This document shows, piece by piece, positions 50,847 to 62,400 of a stretch of DNA of 64,000 nt (position 1 is its first letter; the number at the start of each line of letters is the position of its first letter). Both the position numbers and the translations under genes were made by a program. The notes under the pieces are model-generated. The model ran no database searches and was not told the DNA's origin. It saw only the letters and a program-made list of their open reading frames with translations. This DNA is from Primulina eburnea (Eukaryota; Streptophyta; Magnoliopsida; Lamiales; Gesneriaceae), in the NCBI RefSeq assembly GCF_022965805.1, contig NC_133108.1:41548051-41612050 (forward strand). Reading direction: 5' to 3'.

Positions 50847-53116
50847 TCATCCACACCATCCAATTGTCTTGTTTGTCGTGAACCCCATGTCAGTAGACTG
50901 TGAGTTAAACTGCATATCTTGTCGAGGAGGTTGGCGAGGCTGCGCTTCCCTCGGCCTAGCTGGATCAACGAAAATCACCCACCCATCAAGGAATTTGGCG
51001 TTCATACCCTCTCGTGCCTTCTCAGCTTCTTCAACCGTCTCATAAGTAACAAAACCAAACCCCTTAGATCTTCCAGTCGCTCTGTCCATTATCACTTTGG
51101 CTGCATAACAAACAAAACAGTTTAGAAATTGAACCAGTCGATTAGTGACAATGGCTCTGTTTGTTTGGGTTCTCCATTTCTCGGCGTGCAATTCAATAAA
51201 AAAAATTAACATTTTATCCATTCATTCAAGAACCCAACTCAAAAAATTCTTCAAAAATTATCAATCAAATAAATCTCTCATATTCCAAATCAACTATCAA
51301 AAAATAAATACAATATTTACATAACTCACATTTTAGCTTTATCACATGTCGAATTAACTTTCAAAATTTATATCCAAAAGATATTTCAAACATCAATTAG
51401 AAATTTATAGTTCATAAATTAAGTGCAGTTGGGTAAAACAATGAAAACTGTCTAAGAAGATATCAGGAGATATATGCTTACCCTCGCGAAGCCGGCCAAA
51501 CGAAGCAAAGGCATTATAAAGATTTTCATCAGTCGTGACTCTTGAAAGACCTGTGTTGTCAACATCAAGACAAGTGTTGGTCCATCTTAAGATATGATCA
51601 TTAAAGACATGCAAAATAACGAAGAAGATCAGAAATTGACATTGCTTCTTCCTAGGCATCTCCCAGCTCATAAAAGCACAAGACATGTAGCTTTTTATCA
51701 GGTTATTTTCTTCTTCAGGATATTAGTAAACCCATTAAAGCAGTTCCATCCTATTCTCTAGATTACAATAAATTCATAATGCTTCTTCCTGTGAGAAGGA
51801 TAGTGCGAGTTGAGAAAACTATATTAGACTGAGCATTGAAGTGAGTTTAAAGAATACACAATTCTCGCAAGGATAAGATGCAAGAAAGATGACATTTTCG
51901 AAGTAGGCTTCAATAGATATAGAAGCCACAGGTTATAGATTGCAAGGACGGATCAATTTGTAAGTGCAAGCCAGGGATGTGCAAAGATGAATAGTATTGC
52001 TCCTAAAGTGAAAAATTATTCAAGGTTACAGAGATGTGGAAGAAGCCCCGGAGATAAGTTCAACATGAGCATTCATATGCTTACAATCTATTGGTCTTCC
52101 AACTTTAATTATAAGACCAATCAATTTCTAGTATCATGCACCCACATATATGAGCATGCAAGTAAAGAGATACAAGAGTAATGCGAAACTCCTTATACAT
52201 ACACTATAAATTTAACTTGGAGACCTCCCAAGGATGATACCATGACCTAAGATACTACATTTTGAGAAACTTTTATTACTTGTCTAAATTGAAGACCATG
52301 TTACATGTCACTCTCTTTATCATCCAGATGCAACTATAAGTGATGGTTTAATCAACAATTCAGAAATTTTCAAATCCATCTCGAAGTAGATGGGACAATA
52401 ATTTTGTATTCCATATTTCCCCCCACACCATTTTTCGTTTGCCACATCTAGGGAAGATAAATACGGAAGCTATAGACACAAAGTACTAAGTTTTAGCTAA
52501 ATTAACACCAAGGTTCAAACATTAGTTGAATATCACACAAACCGAAGAGTTCTCAGGACTGCTCAGGAATATTAACACGCTGTTAGTGAAAAGACAAAAG
52601 AAAAAAAACAAAGAAAAGAAAAAAAATTCATTCAATCAAAGAATCTGGACACTTTCCTTGGTTTCTACATTTAAAAGGAAGTGGAAGCAAGCAAAAGACA
52701 AAAGAATAGCATTAGTTCTACAACAACGATATAAATTGTCCGACCAAACATTAACAGAGCACAGGATTCTGATGTAAAATCCCCCTACCAACACAATACA
52801 AATTCAAAAATTAACATAAAATCGTAAAAAAAAAAAACCGGAATGGATGAGCTTTTAAATCGATTCACCATCCACTCTATGACGCTTACTTTGACACCAA
52901 GGTGCCATGAAACAGAAAAGTTCACAAAAATTATAAAAACAATTTCATTAAACGAATCATTAAACATTTAGCTACACGAATACCGCTAATGAAGAGCTTA
53001 GGACTAGTGAGAGTAACGAGGGTAGAACTGAGTCGAATCGAAGCGAAGCGCGAGCGAAGAAGCGGCGATGGTGCCGAAGATCCACTCAAAATGCGCCGAA
53101 AAGCAGCGAAAGCCAT
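50847..53116 (-). CDS. Organelle-type RRM RNA-binding protein (GR-RBP/ORRM-like)
   Basis: Small RNA-binding protein, probably mitochondrial; relatives act in organelle RNA editing and stability. Three exons on the minus strand, 53116-52984, 51550-51482 and 51100-50847, give 151 residues. Residues 1 to ~37 are Arg/Ser/Ala-rich without acidic residues (MAFAAFRRILSGSSAPSPLL), a good mitochondrial presequence. A single RRM covers about 39-115: RNP2 LFISGL (41-46) and RNP1 KGFGFVTY (80-87), with the aromatic residues kept. Both RRM-splitting introns are where related genes have them. Unlike classical glycine-rich members, the tail is short and Pro/Gln/Arg-rich (ARPREAQPRQPPRQDMQ). Compartment is inferred from the presequence alone. 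Confidence 0.92.
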
Positions 53117-53869
53117 TTCTTGAATTCAGATTTCAGAAAAATCGAAAGAGACTGGTTTGCGATGCAAAGTTCCGATTTTGGTATTCAAGCTGGAGAAAAC
53201 TGGAAATTGAAAATCGGGGTGGTTTAGGGTTTAGCAGAAAGTGAGCTTTTTTACCATTCTTTGCTTCTTCTTTTTTAAAATAAAGATTAATATGTAGGAT
53301 TTGACTACTTTACTCATAAAAATAATTAAATATATTTGCTTTTAATGTGATTAATTTCGAATTATAAACATTTTCGCCATTGCCCCTTCAAAATCGAATA
53401 ACTATCCATCCAACATTTTGTGATTCATTATAGTTCAAAAAACAGTGCATCCAACTTTTTTATAAAGTTGAAATCAGTTGACAACGTTGTTTTTTTTTTT
53501 TTTTTTTTTTATAAAGAACATGTCCGTCATTTGTGTATTCTATGCCTGATTTATGACAGATATTTTTTTAATTTTTAATATTTTTGTATTATTATTTTGT
53601 TCTATCAAGCAAAATTATTTTGTTAAAGTGCAAACATAAATGAGGCTTTTTTTTGTAGTTAAAAAACGAAGGAAATCAATTTTCCATTGATGTGTTATTT
53701 CATTTACAACCAATTCCAAATGTGCGTGTTGATATTTGGAAATCATTTTATCCAATTCGCTTTTCTAAGTTTCGTGCGCTCTCGGTTTGGTTTAGGTCTA
53801 CCTCTCGGTTTGGTCGACACTGTGCAGAGTCTCTCACTTGCACACCAACTGCTTGTAAGGTTGACAAAA
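53117..53869. promoter_or_regulatory. Divergent promoter region
   Basis: Serves the minus-strand RRM gene and the plus-strand PPR gene. Contains a T20-type homopolymer near 53491-53510. The PPR frame stays open upstream to 53690, but that part lacks PPR sequence. Confidence 0.4.
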
Positions 53870-56146
53870 ATGACGTTCTCATCTTGCCTGAAGTGCCACC
53901 CTTTTCTTTTTCAACAGATTTCAGAACCCATTAAAATTAATTCATTCACGTTTACCATAAATCACGTAAAGCAGCTGAACCCACCCTTGTTTGCCGTTTC
54001 GTCGAGTGTTTCAAGCGTTTCACTTTCCCCAGACTTCACTCCAAAACAACTTTTGGACACACTTCGTGGTGAAGATAACGGGACGTCGGCCCTTCGCGTC
54101 TTCGAATGGGCGTCGAAGCAGCCCAATTTTGCGCCCAGTTTGCCAATTTACGAGGAAATACTTCGGAAGCTAGGCGGGGCAGGGTCATTTGATTCGATGA
54201 GACAAGTACTTGATGGTATGAAGCATTCTGAAGTTGAGGTGGTGGAAAGAATTTTCTTTGTTATAATTGGTAGTTATGCGAAATTTTCTTTGTATGATGA
54301 AGCCGTTGGAGTTCTCGATTTGATGGAAAATGAGTATGGGGTGAGGCCTGGAACTCATAGCTATAACTTTTTGTTAAATGTTCTTGTTGAGGGGAACAAA
54401 TTGATACTGGTAGAGAGCGTGCATTCTAGGATGCTGAATTACGGTGTGAAGCCGGATGTTTCAACTTTTAATATATTGATAAAGGCGTTGTGTAAGGCAC
54501 ATCAAATTAGGCCGGCAATGTTGATGATGGAGGAGATGCCCAACTATGGTTTAGCACCAGATGAGAAGACTTATACAACGATAATGCAGGGTTATATTGA
54601 GGAGGGTAATGTAGAAGGAGCTTTGCGAGTTAGAGAACAGATGGTGGCAGTTGGGTGTCCGTGGAGTAATGTCACAATTAATGTATTGATTAATGGGTTT
54701 TGCAAAGAGGGCAGGATTGAGGAAGCTTTGATACTTGTGCAAGAAATGGCTAATGAGGGGTTTTGTCCTGACCATTTCACATTCAATACATTGATAAGTG
54801 GTTTGTGCAAAGTGGGATTTGTAAATCATGCTGTGGAGGTCCTGGATTTGATGCTTCAGGAGGGTTTTGATCCAGATGTATTCACGTTTAACTCTGTCAT
54901 ATCAGGACTATGTAGAATCGGAGACGTTGAAGAGGCAATCGAAGTTGTCAATCAGATGCTTTCTAGAGATTGTTCTCCAAATGCAGTCACATATAATACC
55001 ATTATTAGCACCTTGTGCAAAGAGAACCATGTGGAAGAAGCTACTGAACTCGCACGAATTCTGACAACCAATGGTGTTCTGCCTGATGTGTCCACCTTTA
55101 ATTCCCTTATACAAGGCCTGTGCTTAACTGGACGCTTTAGCATCGTGATGGATTTATTCTTCGAGATGAAGGCTAAAGGTTGTCGACCAGATGAGTTCAC
55201 TTACAACATACTGATGGATTGCCTATGCACGAAAGGCAAGCTCGACGAAGCCTTGGAATTGCTTAAAGATATGGAATCGAGTGGCTGTGCAAGAAGTGTG
55301 ATAACTTATAACACATTAATTGATGGATTCTGCAAAAGTAGAAGGATTGAAGAAGCAGGGGAGATATTTGATCAGATGGAAGTACAAGGGGTTTCTCGAA
55401 ATCTGGTGACTTATAATACCCTTATTGACGGTCTCAGTAAAAGCAAGAGGATGGAAGAGGCTGCTCAGCTTATGGACCAAATGATAATGGAAGGTCTAAA
55501 ACCCGATAAATTCACTTACAATTCGGTCCTTTCTCACTTTTGCAGAGAAGGAGACATAAAAAAGGCAGCAGATATAGTACAAACCATGACCTCAAATGGG
55601 TGCGAACCAGATGTTGTGACGTATGGAACTTTAATTCAGGGACTGTGTAAAGCTGGTAGAGTCGAGGTTGCTTCGAGACTTCTCAGAAGTATCCAGATGA
55701 AAGGAATGGTTTTGACGCCACGGGCGTACAATCCTATTGTCCAAGCACTTTTCAAGAGGAAAAGAGTCAACGAAGCTATGAGATTTTTCAGGGAAATGGA
55801 GGGAAAGTGTGATCCTCCCGATGCTGTCTCATACAAAATTGTTTTTCGAGGGCTTTGCTCTGGTGGCGGTCCCATTGCAGAGGCTGTTGATTTTGCCTTT
55901 GAAATGACTGAAAAGGAGTTTCTCCCAGAATCTTCTTCATTCAACATGCTGGCCGAAGGTCTATGTGCTCTAAATATGGAGGAAACTCTTTTAAAGCTCA
56001 TTGACAAAATAATGGAGAAAGCGAAGTTTTCAGACAGTGAAGTGGCCATGATAAAGGGTTTCCTCAGAATACGTAAATTCCCAGATGCACTGGATACGTT
56101 TGGCCGTATCTTGAATACACGAAAGCCCAGAAGAGGTTACTGGTGA
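53870..56146 (+). CDS. P-class pentatricopeptide repeat protein, MEE40-like
   Basis: Organelle RNA-binding protein; P-class PPR proteins stabilise or process transcripts, and the Arabidopsis relative At3g53700 (MEE40) is needed in embryo/endosperm development. Intronless, 758 residues, near the 754 of MEE40. I start at ATG 53870 (MTFSSCLKCHPFLF) because it gives a Ser/Phe-rich transit-like N-terminus; the frame is open upstream but reads unlike PPR proteins. ALRVFEWASKQPNFAPSLPI is a MEE40-type block. From about residue 120 some 16 tandem 35-residue repeats follow with only minor irregularities, for example PDVSTFNILIKALCKAHQIR, PDHFTFNTLISGLCKVGFVN and RSVITYNTLIDGFCKSRRIE. No E, DYW or SMR domain is present. 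RNA target is not predicted here. Confidence 0.94.
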   Translation: MTFSSCLKCHPFLFQQISEPIKINSFTFTINHVKQLNPPLFAVSSSVSSVSLSPDFTPKQLLDTLRGEDNGTSALRVFEWASKQPNFAPSLPIYEEILRKLGGAGSFDSMRQVLDGMKHSEVEVVERIFFVIIGSYAKFSLYDEAVGVLDLMENEYGVRPGTHSYNFLLNVLVEGNKLILVESVHSRMLNYGVKPDVSTFNILIKALCKAHQIRPAMLMMEEMPNYGLAPDEKTYTTIMQGYIEEGNVEGALRVREQMVAVGCPWSNVTINVLINGFCKEGRIEEALILVQEMANEGFCPDHFTFNTLISGLCKVGFVNHAVEVLDLMLQEGFDPDVFTFNSVISGLCRIGDVEEAIEVVNQMLSRDCSPNAVTYNTIISTLCKENHVEEATELARILTTNGVLPDVSTFNSLIQGLCLTGRFSIVMDLFFEMKAKGCRPDEFTYNILMDCLCTKGKLDEALELLKDMESSGCARSVITYNTLIDGFCKSRRIEEAGEIFDQMEVQGVSRNLVTYNTLIDGLSKSKRMEEAAQLMDQMIMEGLKPDKFTYNSVLSHFCREGDIKKAADIVQTMTSNGCEPDVVTYGTLIQGLCKAGRVEVASRLLRSIQMKGMVLTPRAYNPIVQALFKRKRVNEAMRFFREMEGKCDPPDAVSYKIVFRGLCSGGGPIAEAVDFAFEMTEKEFLPESSSFNMLAEGLCALNMEETLLKLIDKIMEKAKFSDSEVAMIKGFLRIRKFPDALDTFGRILNTRKPRRGYW

Positions 56147-56512
56147 ATACAGATGGCTATCTAGTTGCTTGAATTTCCAGAGTTTTTGGATGAATCTTTC
56201 AGATGATTTTGTGTAGGATGGTACACAAAGTTGGATGGCACAAAACAGGGGGAAGCTTCCTCGTGTTTCTGTTAAACTTTAGTACATATGAGCACCTACT
56301 TTGTTGTTTGTCCCAACTTAAATCTCCTTACAAATGAGGCATTACCTTCGTTTGATTCTTGAAATGCATCTAATTTCCATACAATTCAAGTCCTATTTTG
56401 TGGTACGTTTATTCATTGCCCTTGATTTATCTTTCAAGGGAAGGCAACACTTCTCCCAATTCCTAACATAATGGTGGGAAGGAACGATAATAAAAACAGA
56501 ATCTTGGTGTAT
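56147..56512. other. 3' UTR of the PPR gene
   Basis: Probable 3' UTR followed by the target site of the nested MITEs. Nothing else is seen. Confidence 0.45.
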
Positions 56513-56521
56513 CAAGAGTAT

Positions 56522-56893
56522 AGCAAAAACTTGTGTGAAACGGTCTCACGGGTCGTATTTGTGAGATTAATATCTTATTTGGGTCATCTATGAAAAAATA
56601 TTATTTTTTAGGTAAAAACTTGTGTGAGACGGTCTCATGGGTCGTATTTGTGAGACGGATCTTTTATTTGGGTCATCATGAAAAAGTATTACTTTTTATG
56701 CTAAGAGTATTATTTTTTATTGTAAATATGGGTAGGGTTGACCTGTCTCAATGATTATGATCTGTGAGCCGGTCTCACATGAGACTCACCCTATTTTTTA
56801 TACTAAAAGTAATACTTTTTATTGTGAATATCGGTAGAGCTGACCCATCTCACAGATTAAGATCCGTGAGACGGTCTCACATGAGACCCACTA
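56522..56893. mobile_element. Mutator-like MITE, GTGAGAC family, copy 13 (outer, interrupted)
   Basis: Left part 56522-56610 starts AGCAAAAACTTGTGTGAAAC; right part 56801-56893 ends GAGACCCACTA. The flanking 9-mers CAAGAGTAT (56513-56521) and CAAGAATAT (56894-56902) differ at one position. Removing the inner copy and one of its target duplications restores one continuous family member. Confidence 0.88.
56611..56791. mobile_element. Mutator-like MITE, GTGAGAC family, copy 14 (inner, nested)
   Basis: 181 bp from GGTAAAAACTTGTGTGAGAC to GAGACTCACCC, inserted into copy 13. Perfect 9-bp target duplications TATTTTTTA lie at 56602-56610 and 56792-56800. This is a self-nested insertion, younger than copy 13. 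Confidence 0.93.
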
Positions 56894-57148
56894 CAAGAAT
56901 ATTGCTTTTTTTTGTTTGAAAAATAAAATTTATCCATTTACAAGGTCGTTAAGATTCGAAATAAAATTTAAATTCTGAAAATTTGTGCATCTAAAATTAT
57001 TTAATTTTCAACTAATATTGCAATATCAACGAGCAAATCAAGAAGGGATCATTCAAGCGCGTGATGTTTTGAGAAAGACAAGACGTAGAAAAACTATATT
57101 TGGAAGTTTAATGTGAATTAATCCAATTTATGTCCTCCATTAATTCAT

Positions 57149-57899
57149 AGCAAAAACTTGTGTGAAACGATCTCATGAGTCTTATTTTGTGAGATAGATC
57201 TTTTATTTTGGTAAACCATGAAAAAATATTACTTTTTATATTAAGATATTGTTTGGTACATAGGATAAGGGTAAAGTTGATAAATAATCCTCCTTATCCC
57301 ATGTTTGGTACATTTTTAAAAAACTCATCATAATACCATGGGCTCTTGATAAATAAATTTTGAGAAGGATAAAACATCCTTTGTAAGAGGTGTGATAATT
57401 TTAATGTAATGATAAAATACATTACAAATAATTTAATTACCCCTAATTTAAATGCATTTAAGTTAATGTTAAATGTTTATTAAATACATACATGTATACA
57501 AATATATAGATACATATACACACACACACAAATATATATACACACACATATATATATGTGTGTGTATATATAAATATAAATATATAATTTAAGAATTGAG
57601 ATATGCAATTACAAGATCTTGATAACAATGAAATATAAGTTTTTGTGATAGGGTTAATTTTGTCATTACAATTCAATATATAAATTAAATCACTCTTGTT
57701 AAAATCATATCAAACATTCAACATATTATCTTATCATTATATGTATTCTTGATTTTTTCTTATACTATATATCACTTACTTATCATATTCTATGTACCAA
57801 ACTGTACATAAGAGTATTATTTTTTTATTGTGAATATCAATAAGGTGGACATATCTCACAGATAAAGATTCGTGAAACTATCTTACAAGAAACATACTC
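57149..57899. mobile_element. Mutator-like MITE, GTGAGAC family, copy 15 (interrupted by another MITE)
   Basis: Left part 57149-57244 starts AGCAAAAACTTGTGTGAAAC; right part 57812-57899 ends CAAGAAACATACTC. Perfect 9-bp target duplications TTAATTCAT lie at 57140-57148 and 57900-57908. The interrupting element is 57245-57808. Confidence 0.92.
57245..57808. mobile_element. Harbinger/Tourist-like MITE nested in copy 15
   Basis: 564 bp with inverted ends: left GTTTGGTACATAGGATAAG, right complement GTTTGGTACATAGAATATG. Flanked by TAA on both sides (57242-57244 and 57809-57811). Removing it with one TAA restores the family word TATTAAGAGTATTATT of the host MITE. Contains alternating TA/CA/TG runs at 57510-57585 but no coding sequence. 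Confidence 0.85.
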
Positions 57900-57908
57900 T
57901 TAATTCAT

Positions 57909-59405
57909 TAGCTACGGGTTTTTTTAAACTTGTTTTGATTAATTAGATGAACTTATTTATATTTGGACGAGACTCAAGGCTTATTCACTTTTTTTTTTTT
58001 TACTAGTTAATAGTGTTTTGATATATAAATTTATATTAATAGCTCAATCGATATATGTATATAACATATCTAGATCTACAGGTATGATCTTTCACTCTCG
58101 GTTGTGAAAATGTAGAAATAATTCGAGGTGTCAAAATAATTCCTTAAATTTGAAAATTCTATAATATAATTCGAGGTGTGTGTAATATTAAAAATTAGAT
58201 AACAAATAAGTAAACTTTTTAATGATACAATAATAAATTCAGCAATATTTTAAAACTAATGACACATTTAAAATATTAAACCAAACAATCTTATTATATT
58301 ACATAAAATTTGATTAATAATCTATCAAACTTGTTATCTCTATCTAATCAACCATTTTGATATGACGTACCAAACACACCCTAGACACACATAAAAGCTT
58401 CCTTTATTAATACATAACCCTAACATCAGATTTTGCTTTTGTGTTTTTTTTTACCTCCGATATTTCAATCCATCCCTTCGACGTTGTCCTTAAAAACCCT
58501 CGGCCATCACTCACTTCAATACCTCTGTCCTCCGCCGCGCCTCGCCTCGCCTCGCCTCGCCTTCGCCACCTGTTTCTTACCTTGTTTGAACACTCCGTTT
58601 CCACAGATCGAGACGCCACCGACTGTTTCTCCGACGCGGCCTCGTCCATTGGGGACTCGTCGCACTCTTCTACCCAGTCTTCACACTTCGGTTATTGGTG
58701 GGCATGTTAAATTTCGGATCCTTATGTGGATTTTTTGTTGGATCTGTTTTATGTTTTTTTTTCTTTTTCCGATGGTTTTGATCTCCTTCCCCGAGGCTTT
58801 ATTTTGTTTTTTCCGGCTTTCACATGATTATGTTGGTCATTTGGCTCTGGCTCGTGACGACATTCGAGTTCGATAGGCTCGGCTAATTGTTTTAATTTTT
58901 TGGGCTCGAGCTCTATCCAAGATTCTTTTGCTAACATTCAGTTCTTTTGCACCGCACCCGCCCCTAGCAAATATTTCGTAGGGGAACGATGGGAAATAAA
59001 ATTAACAATTATTTTTATGTTTCTTTGTAATTGAAGTCCCCGTAAGGTGCGTTCACTTTTGATGGGATTAATTAGTTAAACACACTATAATCATCTTTTT
59101 TATATATACTAATTTAGTTTTAAATCCAGTCATATCTAACAGTTTAATGCAAAGTCTAAATATCCTCAACTCCTGCGAAAATCCTGGTTACCAGTTTCAA
59201 AGCAAGGTCAGAGGGTGGCAAAAAACTGTGATAAAATAATTCTTCACAAGATTTCTTTCATTGATTGACTCCATGATTATTAGTGGAATGGAGTTATGTT
59301 TTGGATAGCTGACTAATTTTCTTGTTACTAGCCCTATCGACACTCGGTCAAATTGACTTTTGTATGTCTGTTCTTCTACAGCAGAATCATAGTTAGAATT
59401 GCGAG
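57909..59405 (+). promoter_or_regulatory. Promoter and 5' leader of eIF3a
   Basis: 57909-58390 is AT-rich and ends in CGTACCAAACACACCCTAG, which looks like another GTTTGGTAC-type MITE end without a visible partner. 58440-58700 is CT- and CG-rich with a short CGCCT repeat (58546-58562) and is the probable untranslated first exon. TTCTTCTACAG (59371-59381) is an acceptor candidate before the ATG at 59406, so a 5' UTR intron is likely. Open frames across the GC-rich part lack proper starts. Confidence 0.45.
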
Positions 59406-62400
59406 ATGGCTACATTTGCCAGACCAGAGAATGCTTTGAAGCGAGCTGAAGGTAGGTTACTCATCAGTCATTATGCGGTCGAGTGTCACAATCTGCTCCA
59501 GTGAAAGTTACTTTCTGACAGGCGACAGCATATTTTGATATCTATTGGATAGATGACCGCCAAATATGACAGATTTAAATATGCTATCTATTTTAAACGG
59601 GCCTGTGTAATTCCTACTTCTGTTGTTTTTCCACATGTCTAGAAGTATGGTTGATTCAAGTCAGCAATTTAGAATTACCTTTTTCCTTCAAACCTTGTCT
59701 TCTGAGAAAGTGAGAGACTGAGAGCCCCTTTAGTTTATGTGTTGTATTTTCCCATGTGTGCTAGTTAGATGAGGGGAGTAGCTTTGTTTGTGGTTACTGG
59801 TGTAAAACAGACGGCGATTCCTCGAGTCCCACGGGATATACCGTGTTTTCTGATGGACAAATCAACATTTCATCCCAAGTTCATCATGCTCGCTATTGGT
59901 TGAAAGTAACTTTAGTTCTCCATTCACATATTCTGGTACTTGTTACTGATAAATTTAAAAATCTGTTTACGCAGAGTTGATAAATGTTGGACAAAAGCAA
60001 GAAGCCCTTGAAGCTCTTCACAGTTTCATTACCTCGAGAAGGTACAGAGCATGGACAAGGACACATGAGAAGATAATGTTGAAGTATGTGGAGCTATGCG
60101 TTGACATGAGAAGGGGAAGACATGCTAAGGATGGTCTTATTCAGTATCGTGGTATCTGCCAGCAAGTTAATATTACTTCACTAGAGGAGGTTATAAAGCA
60201 TTTCATGCATATGGCTACTGAGAAAGCTGAGCTTGCACGTAATCAGGCGCAAGCCTTAGAAGTGGCCCTGGATGTTGATGACTTAGAAGCTGATAAACGG
60301 CCTGAAGATCTTCTTTTAAGCTATGTCAGTGGGGAGAAAGGAAAAGACAGATCTGATCGCGAACTTGTCACACCATGGTTTAAGTTCCTGTGGGAGACAT
60401 ACAGAACAGTGTTGGAAATTTTACGGAACAACTCAAGATTGGAGACCTTGTATTCAGTGAGTTTTTCTTTTTCCCTATATAAATACTCATACTAATTCAG
60501 AAATACTGCTGTTCTTCATTGATTAGTAGTTTGTAATGTAGATATTGATTATATTCTTAGTTAGTTTGATTTGTTGTGTTGTGAAGCTTGTAGTAGTATT
60601 TGCATCCTCTTGGCATCACCCTAATGACTTCATCGATTTCCCAAAATGGTGTACAATGGGCTCAATTCCTTTAAAGGACTTTGGACTTACTCAAATATCA
60701 ATGTTCTTTTATTTTTTGAACTGTGTATGTAGTAGAATCATTAGTTATTGAACGGCTGTATTTTTGTTTGTTGTGGACATAATTTCTTTTTATTTTATCA
60801 TAGCCTGTCCCCTGCACTTGCAATCATCCCATTGGATAAAATCTATTTTGAAGATAGACTTGGTGATCTTGGAAGTATGTGCTTTCGTATCTGCAAGTTA
60901 ACATTGATGGATGTCTCAAGTTGATAATATTCGGTAACCGGACCTTCTTTAAGGTCATCATGAACCTCTTGGGAACCACTCTAATCTCTTTTTGGAATTT
61001 GTGGTGATATAGTGTCGTACTCCCCGCTGTCAGATACTTATTTTCATGATCGCTATTGACTAGTTGCTTCACTCTGTCTCGATGTTGATATTTGTCAGTT
61101 TAAAAGTTTAAAAGCATACTGATCAGCTGGTTTTGTGTACATAAAGAAAGTATATGTTCTTGCTATGAAGTCATCAATTACGATTTCTCATTTTCCTTCA
61201 TTTTCCTGTACAGATGACTGCACACCGTGCCTTCCAGTTCTGTAAGCAATACAAACGGACTACAGAATTTCGGCGACTATGTGAAATCATTCGGAATCAT
61301 CTAACAAACCTTAACAAGTATAGGGACCAGAGAGATAGGCCTGATCTTGCTGCACCAGAAAGCTTGCAGTTATATCTCGATACCAGATTCGAACAGCTGA
61401 AAGTGGCGACTGAACTTGAACTTTGGCAGGTTTATTCACTTTACTGTTCGTACTTGAATTGCGAGCATGCTTCAAGTTGCTATTCACTAATTTACAAGAT
61501 TTGATGATTTTTTTTTATGATTTTTCCTTTTTCTTTTTAATAATTACTTGCAGGAAGCTTTTCGTTCTATCGAGGATATACATGGGTTGATGTCTATGGT
61601 TAAAAAGACACCTAAACCATCCTCGATGGTTATCTACTATTCCAAGCTTTCTGAAATATTTTGGATGTCATCCAACCATCTTTATCATGCGTATGCTTGG
61701 CTTAAGCTTTTCTCGCTTCAAAAGAGCTTTAATAAGAACCTAAACCAGAAGGATTTGCAGCTGATAGCCTCATCAGTTGTTCTAGCTGCACTATCCGTGC
61801 CCCCTTATGATCGCTCATATGGTGCCTCTCATTGGGAGCTTGAGAATGAGAAAGAACGAGGTTTGAGAGTGGCCAGCCTTATTGCATTTGATGTTGAAAC
61901 CAAGCCTGAGAACAAAGAAGTGGTAATAATCATATCTTACCTGGATCTCTGCTTCATCTTATTACAATTATTTCCTTATGTTTGTTGACTGATTATTTCT
62001 ATTTTTTCTTTCAGCTTTCCAGGTCATCACTTCTTTTGGATTTGGTAATTATCTCGGACGCATTTGAATAATTTGGTTTTGGTCTTTCTATGATTCTATT
62101 GTGTTTTGTTAGATGTTCAAACCCATTTACCTCTTGCCTTTCCTTTTGTTGCATGAATGAGCTATATTAATGAGGAGAATGAACGTTTCTTCTTGAACTG
62201 CCAGAACCTACATTTGTTTTCCAATTTTATATTTCTTACATTATTAATCCTGTCTGTTGCCTGTCTGTTGCCTTCGTCAGGTAACGAAAGGTGTAATGAC
62301 CTGTGTAATTCAAGAAGTGAAGGATCTTTATCATATTTTAGAACATGAGTTTCTTCCTTTAGATCTGGCATTCAAAGTTCAACCCTTGTTAACAAAAATC

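Noticed and set aside
53690..53869. Upstream extension of the PPR protein by 60 residues
   Set aside because: Frame is open but lacks PPR or conserved transit features; the ATG at 53870 gives the family length and N-terminus.
58433..58876. 147-codon open frame before eIF3a
   Set aside because: Begins at TTG, is low-complexity Pro/Leu/Phe, and sits in the CT-rich untranslated first exon.
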